Shown here piece after piece: positions 1-9,897 of a stretch of 64,000 nt of DNA. A program made the translations under genes and the position numbers. The stretch is from DYRB01 sp963845265 (GTDB lineage Bacteria; Pseudomonadota; Gammaproteobacteria; Chromatiales; Chromatiaceae): NCBI GenBank assembly GCA_963845265.1, contig CAWJRN010000003.1:434001-498000 (forward strand), read 5' to 3'. Position 1 is the first letter of the stretch, and each line of letters begins with the position of its first letter. The notes beneath the pieces are model-generated. The model had not been told where the DNA came from, searched no databases, and worked only from the letters and a program-made list of their open reading frames with translations.

Positions 1-184
1 GGTAGTGGTTCGTCATCTCGCAGTATGCGTGGCAGCGCCAGTTGAACCGGGCGCAGACCGCGCCCAACACAGAGAGCCAGTCCGTCCGGTCCTGCTCATC
101 ACGGTAAATCGCCTCGCGCCGATCCCCACGGGAGGTCACGTGATACAGCCCGCCAGCGAGCTCGATGCGGAGGGGTCTTGCCAT
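1..184 (-). CDS. REP-associated tyrosine transposase (RAYT), 5' part only
   Basis: Only the first 61 codons are present; the gene runs off the left edge. The frame starts at the ATG read leftward from 184 and begins MARPLRIELAGGLYHVTSRG, the usual start of Y1-type transposases (COG1943, PF01797) that act on REP palindromes. The conserved TSRGDRR segment follows, and the last visible residues, EMTNHY, lead into the HxH metal-binding motif of this family. RAYTs are single-copy housekeeping-like relatives of IS200/IS605 transposases and are thought to spread short palindromic repeats, which are abundant in this window. The catalytic tyrosine would lie outside the window, so activity cannot be judged. 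Confidence 0.85.
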   Translation of the reverse strand, partial: MARPLRIELAGGLYHVTSRGDRREAIYRDEQDRTDWLSVLGAVCARFNWRCHAYCEMTNHY

Positions 185-329
185 GCGGGCAAGCGTAGCT
201 CAGAAATGCTGGATTGCAAGACCTGACCCCATCTTTTGGATGACCCCAAGCTTTTGGACCCCAACTTTTGCATGCATGCGTTCAAAACCCATCTATTAAG
301 TGCGTTTAGCAAACTGTCACCACAACCTG

Positions 330-608
330 TTAGGCTTTTTTCATTTGCTTCAGTAAGCCGTTATATTCCGCATGAGTTCCCGCCCAGAACCATACGATTT
401 TCTCACCGTTCAAAGTTCCGACTGCTCTGTAATGTTTCGTGATGCGCACGGAGTAAACTGGAAGGCTTGAATGCACTCTTTTGAAGTTCAAACTTGGATA
501 CCACGGATCATCACGAAATAAAGTATAGGCATCCTTCGCTTTGTCTTGAATATCTCGTGGCAATGCTCGAAAGCATTTCCAGAATTTTTCGGTGGCTCTT
601 GATATCAC
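330..608 (-). CDS. RelE/ParE-superfamily toxin
   Basis: A 92-residue basic protein with the size and pattern of RelE/ParE-fold toxins: an N-terminal helical part (KFWKCFRALPRDIQDKA), a central strand segment (NFKRVHSSLPVYSVRIT) and a C-terminal strand ending in IVWFWAGTHAEYNGLL. The family either cleaves ribosome-bound mRNA or poisons gyrase, and sequence alone does not settle which. It overlaps the upstream antitoxin gene by 4 bp, so the two are translationally coupled. The pair is typical of type II toxin-antitoxin modules in accessory regions. Confidence 0.8.
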   Translation of the reverse strand: MISRATEKFWKCFRALPRDIQDKAKDAYTLFRDDPWYPSLNFKRVHSSLPVYSVRITKHYRAVGTLNGEKIVWFWAGTHAEYNGLLKQMKKA

Positions 609-823
609 AGCTTATTAGGGTCTAGTTCTGTTGTCATACCTTGCGCGTCCTCCCGCAAAGCCTCGGCAGCCATCTGGGCCAAAACGTCCTCCGATTCAGA
701 GAAAAGTTCATCCCATTTTCGCTCTGATTCGATTTCGTCAAGAAGTGTTCTGGCAAGAATGTTTTGCTCTAAGGCAGGGAGCTTTGAGGCGACGTCAAAG
801 GCTTTCTCAAGCAAGCTAGTCAT
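605..823 (-). CDS. Antitoxin of type II toxin-antitoxin pair
   Basis: A 72-residue acidic protein directly upstream of the RelE/ParE-like toxin and overlapping its start by 4 bp. It has an N-terminal helical region (MTSLLEKAFDVASKLPALEQ), then a charged segment around residues 28-50 (ILARTLLDEIESERKWDELF) of the kind that wraps a toxin. No clear DNA-binding fold is recognisable. The antitoxin role is inferred from size, gene order and coupling. Such pairs normally autorepress their promoter, which would lie upstream of 823. Confidence 0.7.
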   Translation of the reverse strand: MTSLLEKAFDVASKLPALEQNILARTLLDEIESERKWDELFSESEDVLAQMAAEALREDAQGMTTELDPNKL

Positions 824-903
824 GGCACTCTTCTTCTCTTACTTCACACGTATGATGAAAGAAAAGGGCTCTGACCCCTTTCCCCGGAGTTTGCTAACTT
901 CTT

Positions 904-1074
904 TTATTCAATCGCTTCGTCAATCAAGAAGTCCAGCGCGCCACTGGCCGCATCTTGTTCTATCGCTCGGTCCCATTCAGCGGCATCGCGTTCACTCAAC
1001 CAGTCAAGCAATTTTGAATACTCGGGTTGAGGAAGCGCCTCAATTTGGGCCTTGATCTGTTCGAAGGTTTGCAC
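904..1074 (-). CDS. Small acidic antitoxin-like protein, no toxin beside it
   Basis: A 56-codon frame starting at a GTG (1074) and ending in TAA at 904. The product begins VQTFEQIKAQIEALPQPEYS and continues KLLDWLSERDAAEWDRAIEQ, ending LDFLIDEAIE. It is strongly acidic and helical and resembles small antitoxins that precede RelE-type toxins. Downstream there is only a short stretch holding the palindrome AAAGGG...CCCTTT, then the start of the complete toxin-antitoxin pair, so its own toxin is missing. It could be an orphan antitoxin or a second antidote for the neighbouring toxin. The function is inferred from composition and context only. Confidence 0.55.
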   Translation of the reverse strand: MQTFEQIKAQIEALPQPEYSKLLDWLSERDAAEWDRAIEQDAASGALDFLIDEAIE

Positions 1075-1110
1075 AGTGAGCCTCTCGTGTTACGGGGCTA
1101 ACTACTAAGC

Positions 1111-1178
1111 GTTTATCCGTCGTGCGCAGGGCGCGATCTTGACGTTCGCGCGAAGGTTGGCGCGCACGTCGGATAAAC
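1111..1178. repeat. Long inverted repeat (17-nt arms)
   Basis: Arms at 1111-1127 and 1162-1178 (GTTTATCCGTCGTGCGC and its near-perfect complement, 16 of 17 matching) enclose a 34-nt loop. It lies in the 450-bp gene-free stretch between the orphan antitoxin gene and acuI. It could be a terminator-like hairpin without a T tract or a REP-type element. The rest of 1181-1527 shows nothing recognisable. Confidence 0.7.
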
Positions 1179-1527
1179 GTCTGTTGGACTAATCCGATCC
1201 TGGCACGGTGTAGGGGGCCCAGACGGCCCTCCTTATAGATAGGGGATTGTATCCCCGAGGATGGGCCTGGTGGGACCGAGAAGTGGCCGCGTGGGACAGC
1301 GGGCGGCGGTCGGAAGGTCGGGAACCGGGCATCCTGGGGCTCCGAAGGGGTTGGGGACGGACTGTTGAAGAGGGAGTTTAGGCCATTTTCCGGGATTCGG
1401 GCGAGCGTAACCGCAGGCCGTCGAGCGGTGGGGGGGCAGTGCTTGATCCTATACCTGCCCCGGCCCGGTCTGGGTTGCGGACAGCGGTTTCCATAAGGTA
1501 CGAAGTCAAGCACGCCCCCTTCACACC

Positions 1528-2524
1528 CTATCGGTTGAGGTCGACGATCACCCGTCCGCGCACCTGTCCGGCGATGATCTTCTCGGCCATCTCCGGCAGT
1601 TCCTCCGAGCCCGATGGTCTGGCCGATCTCACCGAGCGCCCCCGCGGGCAGGTCCCGCACCAGCCGACCCCAGGCCTCCTGGCGTCGGTCCCGGGGGCAC
1701 AGCACCGAGTCCACACCACGCAGGGTGATGTTGCGCAGGATGAAGGGCATCACCGTCGTGGGCAGATCGTGGCCCCCGGCAAGACCGCAGGCCGCCACAC
1801 AGCCGCCGTAGCTGGTCTCCGCCAGGACGCGGGCGAGCATGGTGCTGCCGACGGTATCGACGGCGCCGGCCCAGCGTTGTCCCTCCAAGGCGCGGGGAGG
1901 CTGGCTCATCTCTTCGCGGGAGACAAACTCGGAGGCGCCCAATTGCCTCAAGTAGGCCTCGGCCTCCGGGCGCCCGCTTACCACTGCGACCTTGTAGCCC
2001 AGGTTCGCGAGCAGGGCGGTCGCAACGCTACCCACGCCGCCCGCGGCACCGGTGACCAGTACGGTCCCCTGGTCCGGTGTCACGCCCGCCTCCTCGATGG
2101 CCATGACGCACAGCATGGCGGTGAATCCGGCGGTGCCGATGGCCATGGCGCGCTGGGGGTCGAGTCCATCCGGCAACGGGACCAGCCATTTGGACTGAAC
2201 ACGCTGGCGCTGGCTATAACCGCCCCAGTACTTTTCTCCGACGCTCCAGCCGGTGAGCACGACCTTGTCGCCGACCGCGTAATCGGGGGCATCGGATTCG
2301 AGAACGGAGCCCGCCAGGTCGATCCCCGGCACCATCGGCCAGGTGCGTACGATCTTGCCCTTGCCGGTGATGGCGAGGCCGTCTTTATAGTTGAGGCTGG
2401 AGTACTCGACGCCCACCAACACATCACCCGCGGGGAGGTCGTCGTTGGTGAGTTGTCGAACCTCGGCAACGGTCTTTCCTGCGGCGTCTTGGGTGAGCGT
2501 CAGGGCCTTGAAGGTGTCGGACAT
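1528..2524 (-). CDS. acuI: Acrylyl-CoA reductase AcuI/YhdH family, frameshifted
   Basis: An NADPH-dependent medium-chain dehydrogenase/reductase of the AcuI/YhdH type, which reduces acryloyl-CoA to propionyl-CoA and so detoxifies acrylate. It shows SSLNYKDGLAITGKGKIVR near residue 42, the dinucleotide-binding segment VLVTGAAGGVGSVATALL near residue 155, and FILRNITLRGVDSV near the C-terminus. The frame breaks at about 1601-1609 within GQTIGL: one extra base in a GG/AGG run diverts it, and the correct ending (EELPEMAEKIIAG to VIVDLNR) continues one frame over to the TAG at 1528. The span is 3n+1 bases, as a single insertion predicts. It is the last gene after the RND efflux operon, 59 bp downstream of the pump. 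Without the correction the frame runs on to 1040 in low-complexity sequence. Confidence 0.85.
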
Positions 2525-2583
2525 GGTGGTTCCTCTAGCGATTATTTGGGTGAGGGGCGGCTGTTCGCGCGAGTGTCCTCACG

Positions 2584-5500
2584 CTAACGGCCAGTTTTCC
2601 GATTGTCCAACTTCTCTGAGGACTCATTCCCAGGTCCCGCCGCCCCGGTTGTGTGACGGGCGGCACGGCGCTCTTGGCGCTCCATGAGCAGGTCCCAGGC
2701 GACCGGGATCATGAACAGGGTGAGGAAGGTAGCGGTGGCCAGCCCGGTGACGAAGGTGGACGCCATGGCCCCCCAGATCAGAGAGTAGCTTGGGATCCCG
2801 ATGGCCATGGGCAAGAGCCCCAGGACGGTGGTGAGGGTGGTCAGGACGATGGGGCGCAGCCGGGTGCGCACGGCCTCGCGGATGGCCTCGGCGCGGGAGC
2901 GCCCTTCGCGGTAGGCGCGGTTGAGGAAGTCGAGCAGCACCAGGGAGTCGTTGACCACCACGCCGGTGACGCCGACCACCGCGATAAAGCTGTTGATCGT
3001 GAACAGGGTCTGGGTGAAGAACTTGCCGAAGACGATGCCGATGACGGCGAACATCACCGCCGAGAGCACGATCAGCGGCTGCACATAAGAATTGAATTGG
3101 GTCGCCAGGATCAGGTAGATGATCAGCACCGAGAGCCCGAAGGCCTTGGTCAGGCTGTCGAAGGAGCGCTGGGTATCCTCGTACTCGCCGCCGAAGACCA
3201 AACCGGCCCCAGCATAGCGATCACGGATCTGTGCATAGTGGGCCTTGGCCCAGGCTGGCGATCTGAGCCGAGGAGATGGGCGCCCCAGGGCGAATATTGG
3301 CGCTGATGGTGATGCTGCGGTTGCCACGGTAGCGCTTCAGCTCTCCGGGCTCGATCTCCGCCACGGGGCGGACGATGTCGCCGAGCAGCACCGGACCCGT
3401 TGGGCGCTCCAGGGCCCGTATCTCCAGGGCCGCCTCCGGGTCGGCCAGGTAGGCGGGGTCGATGCGCAGCTTCAGGTCCACCTCTTCGTCGCTGAGGCGG
3501 TACTTGCCGAGATAGCGCCCGTCGAGCACCGCCGCGGCCAGGCGTCCCGCGTCCCCCTGGGTTAGCCCCAATTCCCTTGCCCGCTCAGCATCGACCCGCA
3601 GGCGCAGTACCCGGGTGGGTAGTCCGCGGTTGTCCTTGAGGTCCAGCAGGTGGGGGCCAAACTCTGCGTTGGCCTGAAGGTCCGCCAGCATGGCCGCGCT
3701 CAACGCTTGTACCGCCGCCGGATCGGCGCCGATGACCTGGATGTTGACGTCCTTGCCCGTGGGCGGGCCGTCCTTCTCCGCCCGCAACCGGACCTTGAAG
3801 CCGTCTTTGCCATAGGCGGCGGTCATGCGTTCGCGCATCTGCTCCAGCAGGTCCTCTGGGTCGTCGAAGCCGCGGTCCTCCTTACGCGGCAGGTCCACCA
3901 TGACGGTCCCCAGATTGTGGCCGTACTCTTCCTCGTAGTCCTCGCTGACCACAAATCCGGCGAAAGAGGACGCGGAACGCGCATAGCCCGGACCCTCGGC
4001 CATGATCACCCGGGCGATGTCTTTGATTTTGGCGTCTACGGTCTCCAGGGCCGTGTTGGCCGGCGCCTCGATGAAGACGTAGTAGCGGTTGTAGTCGTCC
4101 GGGAAGAACTTGATCCGCACCAAAGGGGCCACACCGGCGATGGAGACGCCCAGGATGGCGATGGCGGTGCAGAAGGCGACCCCCACCAACCCCAGACCTA
4201 ACCGGCGATAGCGCAGGGCCACCGGGAGCAGGGCCATGGCGAGGCGGTTGAGCAACCCCAGCAGGGGGACCTTTCTCTCTGGCGCCATGGTCTGGCCGTG
4301 GACTGCGGTGGGCCGCGGGCGTGGTCCGAAGTCCAGGTAATGCAGGGGCAGGATGAACAGGCACTCGAACAGGGAGGCGATCAGGGCGAAGGTTACCGCC
4401 TTGGGGATCAGGGCGAAGAAGGCGCCGGTGGACCCGCTCATGATGAGCATGGGTAGGAAGGCGGCGACGGTGGTGGCCGTGGAGGCGATGACCGGGAGCA
4501 TGACCTCCGAGGTGCCGCGGACGATGGCCTGCTGGAGTTCCTCGCCCTCCTCGCAGTGGCGGTAGATGTTGTCCAGGACGATGATGGCGTCGTCGACCAC
4601 CATGCCGGAGACCAGCACGAAGGAGAACAGGGTGATCTCGTTCAGGGAGTTGCCGGTCAAGGCCATGAGGATCATGGTGACCAGGAAGGAGAAGGGCACC
4701 CCGATCGTCACCAGGCCCGCATTGCGCAGCCCCATGAAGTACCAGAGGATTAGGGACACCAGGCACATGCCCAGGGCCAGGTTCCAGCCCAGGGTGCCCA
4801 TGGACTCGTCGATATAGGTGGTCGAGTCTTGGGTCAGCAGGGCGCGCACCCCCTCCTTGGCCAGGGACTCCGCGTGCTCGGCCAGGACCTGTTGCACGGC
4901 CTGGTAGATCTCCAGGGCGCTGCCCTGGGAGGTCTTGAGGATCTTGAGGGTCACCGCGTCCTGGCCGTCCACCGAGGAGATGACATGCGGGTCCCGGTAG
5001 CCTGGCTGGGCGTCGGAGATCAGGTCTTCGATACGCACGAAGGAGCCGTCCGCATCCCGCCGTACCAGGGTCCCGATTACCTGCTCGCGGCTGCGGAAGC
5101 GCTCGTCGACGCGGACCACGAACTCCCCGGAGGCGTCCTGGTAGTCCCCGGCAGGGATGGTCAGGTTGGCGTCCCCCAAGGCCGCGGCCACGGCCTCGAA
5201 GCTCAGCCCCTGGGCGGCGAGCTTGTGCGGGTCGAGAAAGATGTGGAACTCGCGCTGGTACTCGCCAATGATCTGCGCCTCGCTGACCCCGGGGATGCGG
5301 GACAGGGGGACTTGCAGCTCCTCCGCCATGAGGGTCAGGGCGCGATTGGATCGGTCCCCGACCAGGTTGACCGCCACCACGGGCAGCCAGAAGGAGGTCT
5401 TGATCAGGTTGAAGGTGGGCGGTTTGACCTCTGCCGGCAGCTCGCCCAAGACGCCGAGGATGCGGAAGCGCAATTCGTCGTAGAGGGCCTGGTAATCGCT

Positions 5501-5797
5501 GTCGTCGTTGAACTTGACCAGCAGGGTTGCGCGCTCCCGCATGGAGTTGCCGCGGATGAACTCGACGTCCTCCAGCCCGTCCAGGGCATCCTCCAGCTTG
5601 GTGGTGACCAGGGCCTCGACATCCTGGGGCGAGGCACCGGGATAGAAGGCGCTGACGATGACCTTGCCGAACTCGATCTCGGGGTAACGCTCCGTCGGCA
5701 CGCTGCTGACGGCGAAGAGCCCCGCCACCATGAGCAGGACGAAGAGCAGATTGAACAGGACCCGTTGGCCCAGGGTGAAGCGAACCAGGGACTCCAT
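2584..5797 (-). CDS. RND-family efflux pump, inner-membrane permease, frameshifted
   Basis: An RND (resistance-nodulation-division) proton-driven transporter of about 1070 residues, the normal family length. The first transmembrane helix is at residues 12-31, followed by a periplasmic porter domain. TM4 carries the proton-relay aspartates in GMVVDDAIIVLDNIYR, and the second half shows TM10 with GVTGVVVNDSLVLLDFLNRA. The frame is broken at about 3249-3251, where one extra C in a CCC run separates AQIASL from AKAHYAQIRDRYAG; the span is 3n+1 bases. It starts 3 nt after the membrane fusion protein gene, as expected for a translationally linked MFP-RND pair. No outer-membrane channel gene is present, so a TolC encoded elsewhere is expected. 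The substrate is unknown. Confidence 0.9.
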
Positions 5798-5800
5798 GGG

Positions 5801-6897
5801 CTAGTCTTCCGTCAGGCGGAAGCGGTCCCCGGCCCGGACCTGCGGTGAGGCCAGGCGCAGCAGCCCCGGGCCCTGGTCGCCCGCGTCGCCCAGGCGCATG
5901 ACCTGCACCCGGGTGCCATCCTCGCGGCTCAGCCAGTACTCCTCGTAGCGCTCTTCCACGGCGGTGGCGGGCAGTAACACGGCCCCGGTGCGCTCGGGGA
6001 GGGCCAGGGACAGGCCGACGCGCAGGCCACCGCGTTTGGGCTGCACCTCGGCGTCGATGCGCAGGTCCACCAGCACCTTGCGGGTATCGGGGTCGAACCC
6101 TGGGTTGACGCGATAGACGCTGGCCGGTACCTGGCGGGCCTTATCGCGATCCAGATCCAGGAGCCTCAGTTGCAGGCCGCCGGCGCCATCGCCAATGTCT
6201 TCGCCAGCGGCGCTGAGGGCCGCGTACTGCTCCGGGGTCAGCGCGAAGGGCACCAACAGCGCTGAGAAGTCCGCCGCGGCTCCAACCACCTCACCCTCGC
6301 CGACCCATTGACCGGGCTCGACGGTGCGGGCCGTGACCAACCAGCCGGCGGGTGCGCGGATGCGGGTGCGTGCCAGACGCTCTTCCAGGATACGCCGCCG
6401 GACCCCGACGGCCTCCAGGGCGTGGGTATCGCTGCGCAGGGTCTGCTCCAGGCCGTCGAGTTGTGAGGCGGAGGTGTTCTTCTGACGGGCCAGCTCCTTG
6501 TGGCGCTCCACCTCCCGGCGGGCGAAGGCAATTTGGTCTTCCAGGCGCAGCGCCTCCACCGCGAGCTGCTCGATCTCCAGACGGATAAAGGTGCCGTCCA
6601 TGAGCGCGAAGGTCCCGTCCGCGGGAATCGGCTGGCCGATGTCCGCGCTCACCGACTCCACCCGGCCCGCGGCCTCGGCTACCAGTCGCACCTGGGCCCG
6701 CGCGCGGGTGAAGCCGGTGAGTTCCAGGGTGCGCACCGCCGGCAGGGCGGTGACCAGGGTGGGATCGCTGCCGGAGAAGGCCTGCGTGCCGGCAGGCTCG
6801 TCAGCAGGGCAGCGCCAAGCAGGCAGAGGGTGCTGAAGCGGGGCGGGGCCAATCGGCGGGCAATCGGCAATTGTTTGGAGTCGGGAATGGGTTTCAT
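5801..6897 (-). CDS. Membrane fusion protein (RND adaptor), frameshifted
   Basis: Periplasmic adaptor (HlyD/AcrA family) of the adjacent RND pump. The start chosen is the ATG at 6897, giving a signal sequence (MKPIPDSKQLPIARRLAPPR, then a hydrophobic run STLCLLGAALLTSLP). One base is missing at about 6789-6792; restoring it continues into GTQAFSGSDPTLVTALPAVR and the main frame. The span is 3n+2 bases, matching a single deletion. The mature part has a lipoyl half-motif (AEAAGRVESVSADIGQPI), an alpha-hairpin around REVERHKELARQKNTSASQL, the second lipoyl half (RIRAPAGWLVTARTVEPGQW) and beta-barrel regions. Without the correction the frame would begin only at 6736, with no signal peptide. Confidence 0.85.
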
Positions 6898-6920
6898 GAC
6901 GTCATCAGGGGGTGATCGGT

Positions 6921-7133
6921 CTATTTGAGGCGGGCCGTAAACCAGGTCATGGCGCTCGCGACCACGGCGACCAGGAGCAGCACGGGCCACAGGGCCCAGA
7001 CCAGCTCCCAGCCGAGCGCGACCACGGTCCAGTGGTCGTCGCCGCTGACGACGGACAGGGCGTATTGCCCGATGAGTGCATCGCTGTAGACGGTGAAGGT
7101 GAGGATCAGGGCGCCGTAGATGAGATAGCACAT
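6921..7133 (-). CDS. Small membrane protein of RND operon
   Basis: A 70-residue protein beginning MCYLIYGALILTFTVYSDAL, with a second hydrophobic segment (ALGWELVWALWPVLLLVAVV) and a basic end (TARLK), so two membrane spans are predicted. The ATG at 7133 is preferred over an in-frame start at 7211 because a GAGG ribosome-binding sequence sits just upstream. It is the first gene of the minus-strand operon and ends 23 nt before the adaptor gene. I do not recognise the family; a role beside the pump is inferred only from position. Confidence 0.6.
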   Translation of the reverse strand: MCYLIYGALILTFTVYSDALIGQYALSVVSGDDHWTVVALGWELVWALWPVLLLVAVVASAMTWFTARLK

Positions 7134-7354
7134 GGGGCGGTCCTCGGGGTGGGCAGTGCCAATGCACAGAGGCAGGTGTGCCGAGTTCGGCAGTTTAGCG
7201 CCAACCCGCACCTTGCCGGTGGATGCCTGAGGTTGTCGGATGGCGGCGGGGCAGGGGGCCCGGTCGCCGGTTCTCTTGCCGATTCTGGCCGGAGGTCCTT
7301 GAACCGATTATGCTGTGAGGCCAGTGACCGTCGGCGATTTGGAGGACAAGTGCA

Positions 7355-7988
7355 ATGGCGAGCCCGGCATTGAAGCACGAGGTCGATGAGCTTCGGGAGT
7401 ACATGAAGGAGCTCAGCTATCAGGCCATGCGCACGGAGATGTCCCTGAACCGGCTCTCCGACGAGATGGGGGAGTTCAAGGATGAGATGCGGGGAGTTCA
7501 AGAACGAGATGGGCGAGTTCAAGGACGAGACCACCCGTGACCGCCAGCGTATGAACAAACAGTGGGGCGATCTCGCCAATCGGCTCGGTACCCTGGTGGA
7601 GGATATCGTCGCCCCCAGCCTGCCCAGGGTGGCCGCGGAACAGCTCGGCTGCGACGCCCCGGAGTTGTTCGCCGTGCGGGTGGTCAAGCGTCGCAATGGG
7701 GAGACCCGTGAGTATGACGCCATGGTGGTTTGCCCAGACGCAATCTTGATCAACGAGACCAAGTCACGGCTCCAAGAGGCCCATATCGACGCCCTGCTGA
7801 ACAAGCTCGCCGAGCTGCCGCGCTTCTGCCCCGAGTATGCAGACCGGCGTGCGGTCGGCGTACTCGCGAGCCTGTATCCGGACGAGGGTGTGGTGCGCCG
7901 CGCCACGCGCAAGGGTGTGCTGGTGATGGGCATGGGCGACGAGGTCATGCAGGTACTCAATCCACAAGCCCTTAAGCGGGAGTCCTAA
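7355..7988 (+). CDS. Coiled-coil protein with PD-(D/E)XK nuclease-like domain, frameshifted
   Basis: The N-terminal part is a coiled coil ending in an acidic repeat (DEMGEFKDEM, then GEFKNEMGEFKDE). The C-terminal part has LGTLVEDIVAPSLPRVAAEQ, then EYDAMVVCPDAILINETKSR, where D, E and K fit the PD-(D/E)XK nuclease core, and ends near LVMGMGDEVMQVLNPQ. This layout resembles the DUF3782-type proteins common in cyanobacteria and purple bacteria. One extra base at about 7491-7497, inside the repeated acidic unit, breaks the frame; the span is 3n+1. The start has a good GGAGGA site. The gene stops 4 nt before tsdBA, but no functional link is evident. Nuclease activity is unproven. Confidence 0.7.
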
Positions 7989-7992
7989 CCCA

Positions 7993-9897
7993 ATGTCTAT
8001 GCGAGCCATGGTTCGATGGTCTCTGTCTCTCTGGTGCACCCTGCTCCTCGGCCCGGTCTGGGCTGAGTCCGCCTCCCAGCCCCAGCCCCAGCCCGGTCTC
8101 GGCGAACACATCGCCCAACAGGGGACCCCAAAGGGTGTGGCGCCCTGCATGACCTGTCACGGGGCGGATGGTGCCGGTATGGCGCCGACCGCCTATCCGC
8201 GCATCGCCGGTCTGGATGCCGGCTACATGGCCAAGCAGCTCGCCGACTTCCGTAGCGGCACGCGCAACAACCCGATCATGATGTCCATGGCCGCCGGCCT
8301 GACCGAGGAGGAGATCGCCGCGGTCTCCGCCTACTATGCGGCGATGCCGGTACCAGCCCCGACGGTGGCCCCGCCGGCGGGCGAGGACCTGAAGACGGCC
8401 CAGGATCTCGCCCAATGGGGAGACTGGACCGGGCGCGGGCTGCCCGCTTGCGCCCAGTGCCATGCCCCACACGGGAACGGCATCGGCACCGCGTTCCCTG
8501 GTATCGCTGCCCAGCAGGGCACCTATATCAAGGCGCAGCTTCAGGCATGGAAGGCGGGCACCAGGGCCAACGATGCGCTGGGCCTGATGAAGGCCGTGGC
8601 CGATCGACTGACCGACGCCGAGGTCGATGCCGTTGCCGCCTACTACGCCGCACAGCCCGGGGCTGCACCGACACCGGCACAGAACGCCCCTGTGCCTGCC
8701 CCGGCTGGGGAAGACTTGGCAGGGGCAAAGGTGGCCAGCCGCTCGATCGCCGACCATGGGGCCCCGCCCGCAGGGCGCGCCGCAGACCAAGCGGGCTACT
8801 TCCGGTCCCCGTCTCGGGACGCCTTCCCGGAGGGCCCCTTCGGCGAGACGGTGCGCCAGGGTCAGGCCATCTTCCAGGGCACCAATGCCCACCCGGCCTC
8901 GGCGCCCTATGTCGGCAACGATCAGGCCTGCGGCAACTGCCACCTGGACGCCGGGCGTCTGGCCAACTCGGCGCCCCTGTGGGCCGCCTGGGTTGCCTAT
9001 CCCGCCTATCGCTCGAAGACCAAGAAGGTCGACAGCTTCGTCGAGCGCGTCCAGGGGTGCTTCAAATATTCCATGAACGCCCAGGCATCGGGTGCCGGCG
9101 GGCCGCCGGCGTCGGACAGCGACGCCATCGTCTCGCTGGTGGCCTACAGCTTCTGGCTGGCCAAGGGGGCGACCACAGGCGACGACACCATGCCCGGGCG
9201 TGGCTATCCGCGTGTTGCGGAGACCGAGCTGGGTTTTGACGCGGCGCGCGGCGAGTCGGTCTATGCGGCCAAGTGTGCCCTGTGTCACGGGGCAGATGGA
9301 CGCGGCGTCGTGAGCGCCGAGGGAGGGACCCTGTTCCCAGCCCTGTGGGGTGCCGAGTCGTACAACTGGGGGGCCGGCATGCACGTCATCGACACGGCCG
9401 CCGCCTTCATAAAGCACAACATGCCCCTGGGGCGCGCCGATTCCCTTAGCGATCAGGAGGCATGGGATGTGGCGGCCTATGTGAACTCCCACGAACGGCC
9501 CCAGGACCCGCGTTTTACCGGCGACCTGCAAGAGACCGCCAAGCAGTTCCACGCGAGCAAGTTCAGCCTCTACGGCAAGATCAAGGGGCCCGACGGCGCC
9601 CTGCTTGGCGAGCACCCGGCCCAGGCCGGCAAATTCAGCGCCCAAGGCGAGTCCTTGAGCGATGCGCCGCATTCCATGTTTGGACGCAGCCCGTCTTCCT
9701 GCTCGCCATCAAGCAAAGAAGAGAGATCCATGATCCGTTTCGTCTTTTTATTGATTTGGCTATCGGCACCCAATACAGGCGGCGCCCGAACAGTCGGCGA
9801 CCGCGCAGGCTCCACCCTGGCCAGTCTTTGTCGACGCGGATTGGCTCGCGGAGAACTTGACACAACCCAGGGTGAAGCTCATCGAGATCTCCGATGA
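7993..9897 (+). CDS. tsdBA: Fused thiosulfate dehydrogenase TsdBA, tetraheme cytochrome c
   Basis: A secreted c-type cytochrome with four CXXCH heme sites: C52-H56, C153-H157, C313-H317 and C428-H432. Residues 1-25 are a signal peptide. Residues 40-225 form a diheme TsdB-like module, a Pro/Ala linker follows, and residues 270-580 are TsdA. In TsdA one heme has an unusual Cys ligand, and C356 in ERVQGCFKYSMN occupies that place. TsdA oxidises two thiosulfates to tetrathionate in the periplasm and TsdB accepts the electrons. Fused TsdBA is known from Marichromatium purpuratum. The true 3' end is uncertain: the frame runs without a stop into the next gene's signal peptide (ATG 9730). One extra base in the tail would restore a TGA at 9656-9658, which I think likely. 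Confidence 0.9.
   Translation: MSMRAMVRWSLSLWCTLLLGPVWAESASQPQPQPGLGEHIAQQGTPKGVAPCMTCHGADGAGMAPTAYPRIAGLDAGYMAKQLADFRSGTRNNPIMMSMAAGLTEEEIAAVSAYYAAMPVPAPTVAPPAGEDLKTAQDLAQWGDWTGRGLPACAQCHAPHGNGIGTAFPGIAAQQGTYIKAQLQAWKAGTRANDALGLMKAVADRLTDAEVDAVAAYYAAQPGAAPTPAQNAPVPAPAGEDLAGAKVASRSIADHGAPPAGRAADQAGYFRSPSRDAFPEGPFGETVRQGQAIFQGTNAHPASAPYVGNDQACGNCHLDAGRLANSAPLWAAWVAYPAYRSKTKKVDSFVERVQGCFKYSMNAQASGAGGPPASDSDAIVSLVAYSFWLAKGATTGDDTMPGRGYPRVAETELGFDAARGESVYAAKCALCHGADGRGVVSAEGGTLFPALWGAESYNWGAGMHVIDTAAAFIKHNMPLGRADSLSDQEAWDVAAYVNSHERPQDPRFTGDLQETAKQFHASKFSLYGKIKGPDGALLGEHPAQAGKFSAQGESLSDAPHSMFGRSPSSCSPSSKEERSMIRFVFLLIWLSAPNTGGARTVGDRAGSTLASLCRRGLARGELDTTQGEAHRDLR

Noticed and set aside
1040..1527. 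Extension of the acuI frame to 1040
   Set aside because: It arises only after the frameshift; the residues are low-complexity and the true AcuI ending lies one frame over, stopping at 1528.
7972..9672. 566-codon minus-strand frame opposite tsdBA
   Set aside because: It is a shadow of the GC-rich plus-strand gene, whose four heme motifs and signal peptide are unmistakable.
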